DNA of 64,000 bases from Candidatus Saccharimonadota bacterium. Lineage in GTDB: Bacteria; Patescibacteriota; Saccharimonadia; Saccharimonadales; Saccharimonadaceae. The position numbers and the translations under genes are program-made. Below are positions 41,870 to 50,429 of the stretch, piece by piece (position 1 is the stretch's first letter; every line of letters begins with the position of its first letter). The DNA lies in assembly GCA_017404335.1 (NCBI GenBank), contig JAFRCN010000001.1:44614-108613 (forward strand), given 5' to 3'. The notes beneath the pieces were generated by a model that was given only the letters and a program-made list of their open reading frames with translations, ran no database searches and was not told where the DNA came from.

Positions 41870-43186
41870 ATGGAACATTTTGGTACTGACGGCATTCGTA
41901 AAAAGGCTGTCGAGTTCACCCCCGAATTTCTCGCGAAAATCGTCCGCGGTCTTGCTAACTACGCCGGAGAAAATAAATCAGTTTTAATCGGCGGCGATAC
42001 TCGCGAATCGACCGAAAAAATCCTCGCCGACCTCGCCTCCGCCCTAAGTCAATTCGGCTTCAAAACCGCCTCCGTCGGCGTTCTCCCCACCCCCGCAATC
42101 AATTACTGTTTCTACGAAATGGGTTTCGACTTTGCCATCGACGTTACCGCCTCACACAATCCATATATAGATAATGGTATTAAAATCTTTGAGCGTGGCG
42201 AAAACTATGGTATTAAACTTTCCGACTCCGGTAAGAGAACGATCGAAGAATCTCTCAATTCCACGCTCGATTTAGCCCCGCTAGTTCCAGTCACCCCCGA
42301 AGACCTTTCCGAGAAAGCCCGCTCCCTTTATAAAGAACATCTTAAATCTTACCTCGGTCCCGCTGACTTTTCTAATCTAAACCTCGCCCTCGACTGCGCC
42401 AACGGCGCAACCAGCGTGATTAATAAAGAAATATTCGAAGACCTCGGCGCGACCGTAGCTCTAATCAACGCCGACGCGAATTTCGGTCAAAAAATCAACG
42501 CCGACTGCGGTTCGACCCATCTCGACTCCCTCAAATCTACCGTAAAAAATAACCATCTCGACCTCGGCATCGCTTTCGACGGCGACGGCGACCGCGTCCT
42601 CCTAGTCGACGAAGACGGCGCCGAGATCGACGGCGACCAAATCATCGCTATCCTAACAGACCATCTAAATCTAAACTCCCTCGCCGTCACCGTCATGAGT
42701 AATCAAGGCCTTCTAAACTGGGCGACTGAAAAAAATCTCCAGCTCGAAATCACCGACGTCGGCGACTCCAACGTCGCCTCTGCCATGCGCGAAAAGAATC
42801 TCGAAATCGGCGGCGAACAATCCGGCCACATCATACTCCCGCACGAATCGACCGGCGACGGCATGCTAACCGCCCTCACGATTGTAAAAACCATCTCCGA
42901 AACAAAGAAATCCCTTAAAGACCTCTCTAAAATATTCGAAAAACTCCCCCAAGCTACCGTTAATCTCGAAGCTAGCGCGGAACAAAAATCCAAGCTAACG
43001 ACGGAAAACGCCGTTAAAGATATACTAGCACATTTCTCCGAAAAAGTCAAGTCTATCTCCGGTCGCCTCCTCGTTCGCCCTTCCGGCACCGAGAATCTCA
43101 TCCGCATCACCGTCTGGGGAAACGACGAACGTCTGACCGCAGAATTAGCAAAGGAATTAAAAACTCAATTAGGAGAAATATTATGA
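41870..43186 (+). CDS. glmM: Phosphoglucosamine mutase
   Basis: 438 residues of the alpha-D-phosphohexomutase family, GlmM type. FGTDGIRKKA lies at the N-terminus, the phosphoserine loop is TASHNPYIDNGIK with Ser95, the metal loop is FDGDGDRVLLVD, the sugar-binding loop is GGEQSGHI and the phosphate-binding C-terminal loop is RPSGTENLIRI. It converts glucosamine-6-P to glucosamine-1-P for UDP-GlcNAc synthesis, downstream of GlmS (50.4 kb). It overlaps the following GNAT gene by 4 bp. Confidence 0.95.
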   Translation: MEHFGTDGIRKKAVEFTPEFLAKIVRGLANYAGENKSVLIGGDTRESTEKILADLASALSQFGFKTASVGVLPTPAINYCFYEMGFDFAIDVTASHNPYIDNGIKIFERGENYGIKLSDSGKRTIEESLNSTLDLAPLVPVTPEDLSEKARSLYKEHLKSYLGPADFSNLNLALDCANGATSVINKEIFEDLGATVALINADANFGQKINADCGSTHLDSLKSTVKNNHLDLGIAFDGDGDRVLLVDEDGAEIDGDQIIAILTDHLNLNSLAVTVMSNQGLLNWATEKNLQLEITDVGDSNVASAMREKNLEIGGEQSGHIILPHESTGDGMLTALTIVKTISETKKSLKDLSKIFEKLPQATVNLEASAEQKSKLTTENAVKDILAHFSEKVKSISGRLLVRPSGTENLIRITVWGNDERLTAELAKELKTQLGEIL

Positions 43187-43623
43187 TTATAGAAGTTTTA
43201 TCTAAATATAACGAAAAAGACGCGGCCCGCATTCGCGAGCTCCTCATTCAACTGTCACGCAGTGGCAAAGACCGTGGCGAAATTCCGCGCGAATGGTTCG
43301 AAAATCTTATCGCATCACCTAGTCACGATATGCTCATAGCCCGAGACGAAAACGGCAAAATCCTCGGTATCGCCACCCTCTCCATTATCATGGGCCCCAT
43401 CGTCCGAAAAAACGCCTATCTCGAAGATTTCGTGACTGATAAAGACTGTCGCGGCCAAGGCGTCGGTACGAAACTCTGGGAAGCGATGCTAGTTTGGGCG
43501 AAAGAAAAGGGTTGTAGAGAGCTCAACTTCACCTCCGGTAAAGGCCGCGAAGAAGCCTGGCAGTTCTACCAGAACAAAGGCGCCGAAATCTACGACACTA
43601 ACTTCTTCCGACTCTCTTTCTAG
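43183..43623 (+). CDS. GNAT family N-acetyltransferase
   Basis: 146 residues with the acetyl-CoA binding motif V-x-x-D-x-RGQGVGTKLWEA (about residues 84-99), preceded by the NAYLEDFVTD strand and followed by GCRELNFTSGKGREEAWQFY. It overlaps glmM by 4 bp (ATGA), as if co-translated with it. By context it could acetylate glucosamine-1-phosphate, in place of a GlmU acetyltransferase domain, but that is inference; generic amino-group acetylation is equally possible. Confidence 0.88.
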   Translation: MIIEVLSKYNEKDAARIRELLIQLSRSGKDRGEIPREWFENLIASPSHDMLIARDENGKILGIATLSIIMGPIVRKNAYLEDFVTDKDCRGQGVGTKLWEAMLVWAKEKGCRELNFTSGKGREEAWQFYQNKGAEIYDTNFFRLSF

Positions 43624-43715
43624 CTCAAAACATCTCTATCTTATTCTGATATGCCACTCCTACTCCAGCCTATTAATTTCCGCTTCAACAACCTAGCCTT
43701 GTAACCTATATGAAT

Positions 43716-46037
43716 TTATTTTTTCATACATCTAACCGAAAAGCCTAGGTCTCTTTCACTAGTAGTTATACTAGCCGAACCGTTATCAACAGTAAGGTTG
43801 TACATACGTTCATTATCACTCCTAGTAGAACTCCAAAAATAGCCATAATCTCCTATATCAGCCGTCCATCCCTGATTAAGAAAACCAGATAATGGAATAG
43901 ACATATCTTCTCCTATAGAAAAGTAAGTATTGTCTTTAATAAAAGAATATTTACTAGAAGGTGGCAATTGCCATCCTGAGGGGCAAATGTCCTCTGTCGC
44001 ATTACCACTAGATGTTCCGTAACTAATCCCATTACCGTAGCAATACGAACCAGCAGATGCGGCGCAAAAATTATAATATGTTCCAATTTCGTAACTAGCT
44101 CCCCCGTATATTGGTACTTGGTCTTCATCAGCCAAATCATGCCTCTTTTCCGTGAAAACCAAAGGCACAGAATAACTATAACCAGAAATCCAATTAGACA
44201 CACCTGAAGTTGGATATTTATTCGAAGTTGTACCACCACCATTTTTAAAGTATGTCAATGTAGTGTCAGAAGCGTTAGTATTCCCTTTTAAAGTGTTTAA
44301 ATCTACAGCAGTCGGATCCAGACGAAGGTTATCTAATATCCAACATCTATGTTCGTACTCATCATAATAGAAATCTCCGTCGTCCACGGTTGTCACTGAG
44401 TCGACAATCTTACCTACAGTATAAGGCTCACCGTCGCGATTATCATAGAGAACAACCGTATCATAAGTATCCAGCTCCGAACATCCGGTCCAACCTTGAA
44501 GAGTTTCTTGGGGATCTATTTTGGTGGACAATGTAACTACCCCATCTCCTCCTCCTATCATAAAGGTAGGATTAGAAACCGAAGTAGAAGACAGAGTTCC
44601 AACACTACTGGTCTTAGCCCAACTCTTGAATTCGAAGGGATAATCGAAGTTCGGATACAAATAGTACGAAGTATTATAATTAAGGTTCGAAACACTGCCG
44701 CCACTAATAGAAACGGTGCCTTTAAGCGTGCCACCAGTACCAGAAGCGGTTCTGACTTCTACACTGGTAATACCTTTACCAGCAAAATTAATAGTTAAAC
44801 TATATGTTCTAGGCGCAGCAATAGGAGTAATAATAGTAGTACCAGTACCCATAGTGAGCATGGTAGAAGCGGAGTTAACATTGCTTATTATGCCATTTGA
44901 AGTGCTATTATTCCAAGTACTAAAAGTGTAACCATCAGCAACCGTGGCTATAATTTCGTATGGAGTAGCATAGCTTAACCTACAAACACTTCCAGTAGTA
45001 CTGCTAGTTGAATTATTGTCTATAATACATTTTGTCGTATTATCCTTTTTTATTTCTATCTTAGATATACCTGTTGAAGTCTTGAAGACAACATCATATT
45101 CAGCTACCGTCCATATTGCATAAAGTCGGATATTAGTACCATCAACGGTCTGGTCTATACCGTATTCATCGTTAGCGCCATAGATCGTACCACTACAAGA
45201 CTGCGAACCCGTAATGGGATCGGTGGTTGTGGCAACGTCGCACCAACCAGCAAAATTATAACCAGAACGAGTCGGCGTAGCGCTACTTAGTGTTGTTATA
45301 CTTGTACTAGTCGGTGTTTCTCCAGCAATAACCACGGGTTGAGGACTGACAGTCGGCATATTAGCTATTGTAGCATCATCACTATTTTTATCATAATTAA
45401 TATTATAAACAATATCATTTGCTACCGCTATTATTGTTAAAGTATTAGAATAATCACCAGAGGGAAGATCGTAATCTACCTTAGCGCCAAATTCGATAGT
45501 ATAAGTATTATCCTCGCTATTCGAAGTATTAGTAATATCCAATATCGCACCATCAGTGCCTGGGACAGGCAAATAATCTGTGTTGTTAGTAGTCACAACT
45601 TGGTTGTTGCCATCCATAGTAACAAATTGACTGGGACGATAACCCCACTTATTGTTATAATTACTGGAAGAAGAAAAAGACGACTCCGAAACACTAGAAT
45701 CGATACTCCTTATTTCGTCACCTTTATCATTAACCAAACTATTTGGTTGCGTAGAGCCTGAACCAGATCCTGAAGCAACGATACTCAAAGTATACCCAGT
45801 AAAGTTGTCGGTATTAACACTGATAATAGAACTAGAGGATTTGCCAAAGGCTCCTGATGTCTTTGGAGATAAGCTAATCAATAAATCACTCGAAGATACG
45901 GACATGGCTAAGGTACTCTGTTTAGCCTCTGCAAAAACCGACGAAGAACAAACGACAACGTTTGCCAAAATCGAAAAGAATAAAAATAGTTGAAACAAAA
46001 ATAACTGTTTTTGATTGATGTTTGTTTTAAATAACAT
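43716..46037 (-). CDS. Surface protein with InlB_B-like repeats and non-diversified FISUMP domain
   Basis: 773 residues. A signal peptide (about 1-37) and a beta domain (about 40-210) resembling that of the DGR target (ISVNTDNFTGYTLS, YNNKWGY) are followed by InlB_B/Flg_new-type modules (about 225-520; SGYNFAGWCD is one marker) and a C-terminal FISUMP domain (HRCWILDNLRLD, ICPSGWQLPP, YFWSST, GFSVRCMKK). It shares the AAAGGTCAT-start leader end with the DGR target gene. Nucleotides at its 3' end do not match the template repeat, so it is a paralogue outside the retroelement's reach. Probably exposed on the cell. Confidence 0.85.
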   Translation of the reverse strand: MLFKTNINQKQLFLFQLFLFFSILANVVVCSSSVFAEAKQSTLAMSVSSSDLLISLSPKTSGAFGKSSSSIISVNTDNFTGYTLSIVASGSGSGSTQPNSLVNDKGDEIRSIDSSVSESSFSSSSNYNNKWGYRPSQFVTMDGNNQVVTTNNTDYLPVPGTDGAILDITNTSNSEDNTYTIEFGAKVDYDLPSGDYSNTLTIIAVANDIVYNINYDKNSDDATIANMPTVSPQPVVIAGETPTSTSITTLSSATPTRSGYNFAGWCDVATTTDPITGSQSCSGTIYGANDEYGIDQTVDGTNIRLYAIWTVAEYDVVFKTSTGISKIEIKKDNTTKCIIDNNSTSSTTGSVCRLSYATPYEIIATVADGYTFSTWNNSTSNGIISNVNSASTMLTMGTGTTIITPIAAPRTYSLTINFAGKGITSVEVRTASGTGGTLKGTVSISGGSVSNLNYNTSYYLYPNFDYPFEFKSWAKTSSVGTLSSTSVSNPTFMIGGGDGVVTLSTKIDPQETLQGWTGCSELDTYDTVVLYDNRDGEPYTVGKIVDSVTTVDDGDFYYDEYEHRCWILDNLRLDPTAVDLNTLKGNTNASDTTLTYFKNGGGTTSNKYPTSGVSNWISGYSYSVPLVFTEKRHDLADEDQVPIYGGASYEIGTYYNFCAASAGSYCYGNGISYGTSSGNATEDICPSGWQLPPSSKYSFIKDNTYFSIGEDMSIPLSGFLNQGWTADIGDYGYFWSSTRSDNERMYNLTVDNGSASITTSERDLGFSVRCMKK

Positions 46038-46110
46038 ATGACCTTTCTATTTACATTCTAACAATAAAACTTTTATAAGTCTAGTGGTTTTAATTAAAAT
46101 TATGGTAAAA

Positions 46111-47646
46111 TTATGGTAAATCTGTGGAAAACTCACATTTATCTTCTTGCATTAAAAGTGCCAAAAATAGATACATGTGTAAAACATTCGGTAATCCCGA
46201 AAAAAAGAACAAACTTACCCCATAGGCCATCATTAAGACCAGAATCAAACCCGCCTGTTTCCTCCTCAAGACTTCTCGGACTAATAAAACAAAACTAAAA
46301 GCCAGTAGAGAAATACCAACTACCCCAGTTTCGAGCAGAAGCGAAGCGTATTGGTTTTGTACGATTTCTTTCGACCATTCCGTTTCTCCGTTCTCGTACA
46401 TCGCTACTCCTGCTCCGCCGAGGCCCGTCCCGATTAATATCGTCCTATAATCTTTCTGCCAAGTCCTCACCGCCGCACTCGTCATCCCGACCCGTACATC
46501 CGTCGACTCCACCACGTACCCGTCGAAATACGCTTCCTCTTTCCCTTCCTCTTCCAAAATCGCATCCAGCTCGACTGCTTCCTCCGCCCCCTTCGACGAT
46601 TCGTCTAACCTTACCCTCTCCCCTGCCCCAACGATTTCTAACATCTTCTCCTCCGTTTCGTCCTCTTTTACCTTCTCACCTCTAATATCAATTATCCCGA
46701 GCGACAAATGATTCAGCACCTTCGCCACTCCCGAAACGTATGCATCATCCGTCTTACTCACTTCCGCCATCACTCCCTGCAAATTCAACGTGAACAAAAA
46801 CGCTAAAACTACCACTCCCCAAATCTTTAATACCTTATTCCATTTCTTAGTCCTAACAACCTCAAACGTCGTCAAAAACACCAGCCCCACCACCCCCGCA
46901 TAAATCGCCCCTCGCGAAAAAGTCAAGAAAAGACCTGTCGCTAACGCAAACACTAGTAAGGAGATTTTGGCAGTAACGTGTTTTGCGGGACATGAAGACT
47001 CGGCCAGAGCGGCCCGGAGCGTGCCCGCAGGGCACGCTACTGTCAAAATCTCCTTACTAGCGATTAACATTGGCGCAAGGAGCAAATTTCCCATGAATTG
47101 TGGTTCTATCGCAAATCCATTCGGATGCGGAAACCCAAAACTTTTATACGTACATCCCGCGCACATCAAAGTATATTCTCTCGAAACCCCAGATAAATCC
47201 AAAACGCATTGCAAAACTAAAACTATACATATAAATATCCCCGCCCCAAAAAACGCTTTTCTAAATCTCTGCCAAAACTTTTTATCTAATAAATTTCGAA
47301 AGCTATAAAACAAAAACCCCGCAAGATATATTAGCCACAAAATCCCGACCGTTAAAATCCCCCTCACCATATTCGGCGACCACGCGCACGACAGCGTCAA
47401 AAACGCCGGAAAAAGTAGCCACCTATAGTTTCGAAAAATCTCACCAAAGACTCTCCGAAAGCCGTCACGATAAAACAATAAACATATACCAAAAATATCG
47501 AATACTAAAAGCCAAATTAAAGGCACCGACAGCTCAAAATTCATCAATCCGTCACTCCCGAACGGAATCACCGGATAATACGAAAACAAAAGCGCAAAAG
47601 GTAATAAATAAATGAAAAATTTAAATATATTATTTAATTTTTTCAT
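46111..47646 (-). CDS. O-antigen ligase/polymerase family protein with in-frame element insertion
   Basis: 511 residues with about 10-12 membrane helices and the O-antigen ligase (Wzy_C/WaaL) landmark ATGLFLTFSRGAIYAG before a large extracellular loop (about 310-400) containing an acidic, Glu-rich stretch. It joins or polymerises surface glycan units made by the neighbouring genes. Residues about 196-231 (ASKEILTV...ACPAGTLRAALAESSCPAKH) are encoded by palindromic element A2 and interrupt a helix pair. The reading frame stays open. The gene starts 17 bp inside the upstream glycosyltransferase. Confidence 0.85.
   Translation of the reverse strand: MKKLNNIFKFFIYLLPFALLFSYYPVIPFGSDGLMNFELSVPLIWLLVFDIFGICLLFYRDGFRRVFGEIFRNYRWLLFPAFLTLSCAWSPNMVRGILTVGILWLIYLAGFLFYSFRNLLDKKFWQRFRKAFFGAGIFICIVLVLQCVLDLSGVSREYTLMCAGCTYKSFGFPHPNGFAIEPQFMGNLLLAPMLIASKEILTVACPAGTLRAALAESSCPAKHVTAKISLLVFALATGLFLTFSRGAIYAGVVGLVFLTTFEVVRTKKWNKVLKIWGVVVLAFLFTLNLQGVMAEVSKTDDAYVSGVAKVLNHLSLGIIDIRGEKVKEDETEEKMLEIVGAGERVRLDESSKGAEEAVELDAILEEEGKEEAYFDGYVVESTDVRVGMTSAAVRTWQKDYRTILIGTGLGGAGVAMYENGETEWSKEIVQNQYASLLLETGVVGISLLAFSFVLLVREVLRRKQAGLILVLMMAYGVSLFFFSGLPNVLHMYLFLALLMQEDKCEFSTDLP
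46953..47060. repeat. Palindromic element, copy A2 (in-frame inside the ligase gene)
   Basis: Arms of 23 bp (46953-46975 and 47038-47060, one mismatch compatible with a G-U pair) enclose a 62-bp core sharing its hairpins with A1 and A3. The core is translated on the minus strand as ACPAGTLRAALAESSCPAKH. The arms encode SKEILTV on one side and AKISLLV on the other. Confidence 0.92.
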
Positions 47647-48898
47647 TTATGAATTTCCTCATTTCTTTATCAAACCGGTTTTCCGAAAACTTCGTTACGG
47701 TCCCCGGAATACTCTCTCTCTTAAATTTCATTTTTTCAAACTTCAATATCGCCTCCGCCACCGTACTCGCCTTTTGTTTATCGAACAAAATCCCGTTTTT
47801 CCCTTCCAAAATATAATCCTTCGCCCCACCTTCAGCATAAGCAATCACCGGGCACCCCGCCGCCAACGCCTCTACCGGCGCAATTCCGAAAGGCTCCAAA
47901 CTCGGAAAGATATACCCCTTCGCCTTAGCAAGATATTTCGCAAGCTCCTTTTTATCCATTAACGGCAAAAACTCCACCAGCCCCGACCCCTTCGCGAGCT
48001 TGACCAGCTTCTCATGCTCCGGCCCCTCTCCGATTACAAGTAGCTTCCTCTGCGCCATCATGCACCCCTTCACTGCGAGGTCCAGCCTCTTCCAATTCAC
48101 CTGCCGCGAAGTTGTGATGTAATATTCAAAAGGTGAAAAAGTAAACGCAATGTGTCCTGCGGGACATGAAAACTTGGCCAGAGCGGCCCGGAGCGTGCCC
48201 GAAGGGCACGCTGCGTTTGCTTTTTCACCTTTTGAAAACTCCTTCAACTCCACCGGCGGATGAATTACGACAGACTCTCTTCCGTAATATCTCGCAATTT
48301 GCTCTTTCGCATACTCCGAAATCGTAATGAAATAATCCGGATTCTGCGCCGCTTTTAAATCCGCTTTCCTTAAAGGCCTCACAAGTAGCTTAAAAAAGAA
48401 CCGCACGAACGGATTTAATACCCCAAATCCCGGATTTTTGACATAATCGTCATACATCTGCCAATAATACTGCGTCGGCACATGGCAATAAGATACATGA
48501 ATCCCCTTCGGGTTCTTCGCCGGTTTCCCCTCGGCGTAAAGCCGAGAACCCGACTTCACCGACTTCGCTTCCGCCCCCGTCACCGAAATAATTAAATCAT
48601 ATTCCGATAAATCCAATTTCGAAAAATATCTCTGACGAAACGGTCCCAAAAATCGCCGCAAAGAAGCGGGGAATCGCTGCAACCACCCCGTCCTCACGTC
48701 CGCATCAGAAAACCAATCAACTCCCTTCGGGTCGTATTTCGAAGTATAAATCGGCGCCTCCGGAAACAGTCGATGCACCCGTAGTAAAACCTTCTCCGCC
48801 CCACCGACATTCGTCAGCCAATCACAAACAATCGCCACTTTCTTCTCAGAACTATTTTCCGAAAACTCGCGTTTCTCTTTCATTTTGTTCCGCGCCAT
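47630..48898 (-). CDS. GT4-type glycosyltransferase with in-frame element insertion
   Basis: 422 residues of the GT-B, group 1 (GT4) class: VAIVCDWLTNVGGAEKVLLR at the N-terminus, HVSYCHVPTQYYW in the first domain, KLLVIGEGPEHEKL and the donor-site E-x7-E region PSLEPFGIAPVEALAAG in the second. It transfers a sugar from a nucleotide donor onto a lipid-linked glycan. Residues about 221-258 (ACPSGTLRAALAKFSCPAGH plus flanks) come from palindromic element A3 and fall in the linker between the two domains, where an insertion is most easily tolerated. It starts 1 nt after the sugar transferase stop. Confidence 0.9.
   Translation of the reverse strand: MARNKMKEKREFSENSSEKKVAIVCDWLTNVGGAEKVLLRVHRLFPEAPIYTSKYDPKGVDWFSDADVRTGWLQRFPASLRRFLGPFRQRYFSKLDLSEYDLIISVTGAEAKSVKSGSRLYAEGKPAKNPKGIHVSYCHVPTQYYWQMYDDYVKNPGFGVLNPFVRFFFKLLVRPLRKADLKAAQNPDYFITISEYAKEQIARYYGRESVVIHPPVELKEFSKGEKANAACPSGTLRAALAKFSCPAGHIAFTFSPFEYYITTSRQVNWKRLDLAVKGCMMAQRKLLVIGEGPEHEKLVKLAKGSGLVEFLPLMDKKELAKYLAKAKGYIFPSLEPFGIAPVEALAAGCPVIAYAEGGAKDYILEGKNGILFDKQKASTVAEAILKFEKMKFKRESIPGTVTKFSENRFDKEMRKFINEKIK
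48125..48236. repeat. Palindromic element, copy A3 (in-frame inside the glycosyltransferase gene)
   Basis: Arms of 25 bp (48125-48149 and 48212-48236, one mismatch) enclose a 62-bp core nearly identical to A2. The inner hairpins are TGTCC-TGCG-GGACA, GGCC-AGAGC-GGCC and GCGTGCCC-GAA-GGGCACGC. Core plus one arm equals 87 bp, i.e. 29 codons, consistent with a frame-preserving insertion. Confidence 0.92.
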
Positions 48899-50323
48899 CT
48901 ATTTCGCACCCTCGCCCTTTAAAACAGCTACAATCGTCTTAAAGAAAATTGTAAGATCGAGCATCAGCGACCAATTCCTCACATAATAAATATCAAGCGC
49001 CCTCCGTTCTTCAAACGGAATATCTCGTCGTCCCGACACCTGTGCGAAGCCCGTCAATCCCGACTTCACCGTCAAAATCAATGACCTATCTCCATACGAC
49101 CGAAGCTCTCCCGGCAGTAGCGCCCTCGGCCCGATTAGCGAAATATCGCCCTTTAATATATTAAACAGTTGCGGAAGTTCGTCGATAGAAGTCCGTCTTA
49201 TAAACCTCCCAATCCCCGTCACTCTCGGGTCGTTTTTCAAATAATCCCCTCCCTTCCGATACTTAGGAATCAACTCCGGCTTCCCCATTTTGGTAAACGC
49301 CTCTTCCGCCGTCATCCCGCTATACTCCGCCTTCATCGACCGAAACTTATAACACTTAAATTTTCGATTATACTGTGTCAACCGCTCGTCTTTATAAATC
49401 GGCGAATGCCGAAAATCCGACAGCTTAATAATCAACCAAATTATTCCCATCGGAATCGCCGTGATAATAATCGCCACCAGACTAAAAATAATATCAAACG
49501 CCCGCTTAATCACCGCGTACCCTCCCGCAAGCGGCGTCGTCATCACCATCACTGCCGGCGTATTTCCGATTAGCTCCATCTCTCCGAAATGCGACGACAG
49601 CGCAGTTTCCGAAGGCACGAAATAATATAATAGATGCCTCTGCACCGCCTGTTTATAAACATACTCCGTCGACTTTTCATCCGTCTGGAAAATCACGTCC
49701 GCTTTTGCCCGCTTCAAAGCCTCCTTTAAAGACGAATATTGCCTAGCCTTCAAATCCTTCGGAATAAACTTTTTACTCGCCACAATGCCAGCTAAGGTAT
49801 ACTCCGATTCCGGCGTCGAAGCAATATAATCCGCAAGATACTCCGTATTTCGCGAGTTCCCGATAATTACCACGCGCTTCGTCGCGTAATCCTTCCTAAA
49901 AATTTGCCGGACCAAAAACCGCACAATAATCCGCTCAAACACCAAAAACACAAACGAAAGCGCCACCGCCGTAATCGCCATCACCCGCACCGGAAACAGA
50001 TTTTCTCCCTTAAAGAAGTCATAAACAATCAGAGATGCGACTGATAACACCGCCGCGAGTGCCAACTTCCCGAGTTCAATCATTCTCGATCGCCCCAAAA
50101 ACACCGACTTCCGATACAATCCCAAAGACGCCAAAACCATCAGCATAATTGGCACAAGAAACAGAATCGTTATTGTGAAGTCTAGTAACTGCGACTCAAA
50201 ATAAATCGGCCTCGAATCGACATAAATCCGAATAAAATACGCCGCCGCGAACGAAAGCACCAGCGCCATCGCATCCCCAAAAACTAAACTCAATCGAAGA
50301 ATCAAATCAGATTTTCTCTTCAT
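48899..50323 (-). CDS. Undecaprenyl-phosphate sugar phosphotransferase (WbaP/EpsE type)
   Basis: 474 residues. About four N-terminal helices (about 10-130) are followed by a nucleotide-binding CoA-binding-like fold (KRVVIIGNSRNTEYLADYI) and the C-terminal bacterial sugar transferase domain (KRAFDIIFSLVAIIITA, KCYKFRSMKAEYS, RRTSIDELPQLFNILKGDIS, SLIGPRALLPGE). It starts lipid-linked glycan synthesis at the membrane and heads the operon with the glycosyltransferase and ligase. TATAAT ends 6 nt before the ATG. Confidence 0.95.
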   Translation of the reverse strand: MKRKSDLILRLSLVFGDAMALVLSFAAAYFIRIYVDSRPIYFESQLLDFTITILFLVPIMLMVLASLGLYRKSVFLGRSRMIELGKLALAAVLSVASLIVYDFFKGENLFPVRVMAITAVALSFVFLVFERIIVRFLVRQIFRKDYATKRVVIIGNSRNTEYLADYIASTPESEYTLAGIVASKKFIPKDLKARQYSSLKEALKRAKADVIFQTDEKSTEYVYKQAVQRHLLYYFVPSETALSSHFGEMELIGNTPAVMVMTTPLAGGYAVIKRAFDIIFSLVAIIITAIPMGIIWLIIKLSDFRHSPIYKDERLTQYNRKFKCYKFRSMKAEYSGMTAEEAFTKMGKPELIPKYRKGGDYLKNDPRVTGIGRFIRRTSIDELPQLFNILKGDISLIGPRALLPGELRSYGDRSLILTVKSGLTGFAQVSGRRDIPFEERRALDIYYVRNWSLMLDLTIFFKTIVAVLKGEGAK

Positions 50324-50344
50324 AGAATGATTATATCATATACA

Positions 50345-50379
50345 GAAATCGAACCGGAATTCACTTTCGGTTCGATTTC
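50345..50379. repeat. Hairpin just upstream of the sugar transferase promoter
   Basis: AAATCGAACCG (50346-50356) pairs with CGGTTCGATTT (50368-50378) around an 11-nt loop, 10 bp upstream of the -10 (50330-50335). No T tract follows on the minus strand. It may be a terminator remnant of glmS or an element. Confidence 0.55.
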
Positions 50380-50396
50380 CGAAATGGTTTCTTTCG

Positions 50397-50427
50397 TTGG
50401 GACTTTCTTTCCGAAAGAAAGTCCCAA
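50397..50427 (-). terminator. Hairpin after glmS
   Basis: TTGGGACTTTCTTTC / GAAAGAAAGTCCCAA is a perfect 15-bp stem with almost no loop, 3 nt after the glmS stop. There is no clear T tract on the minus strand, so it may protect the 3' end instead of terminating by itself. Confidence 0.6.
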
Positions 50428-50429
50428 AC

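Noticed and set aside
46953..48236. Frameshift or pseudogene explanation for the odd peptides in the ligase and glycosyltransferase
   Set aside because: Both frames remain open through the element and all downstream motifs are intact, so the genes look functional with an in-frame insertion.
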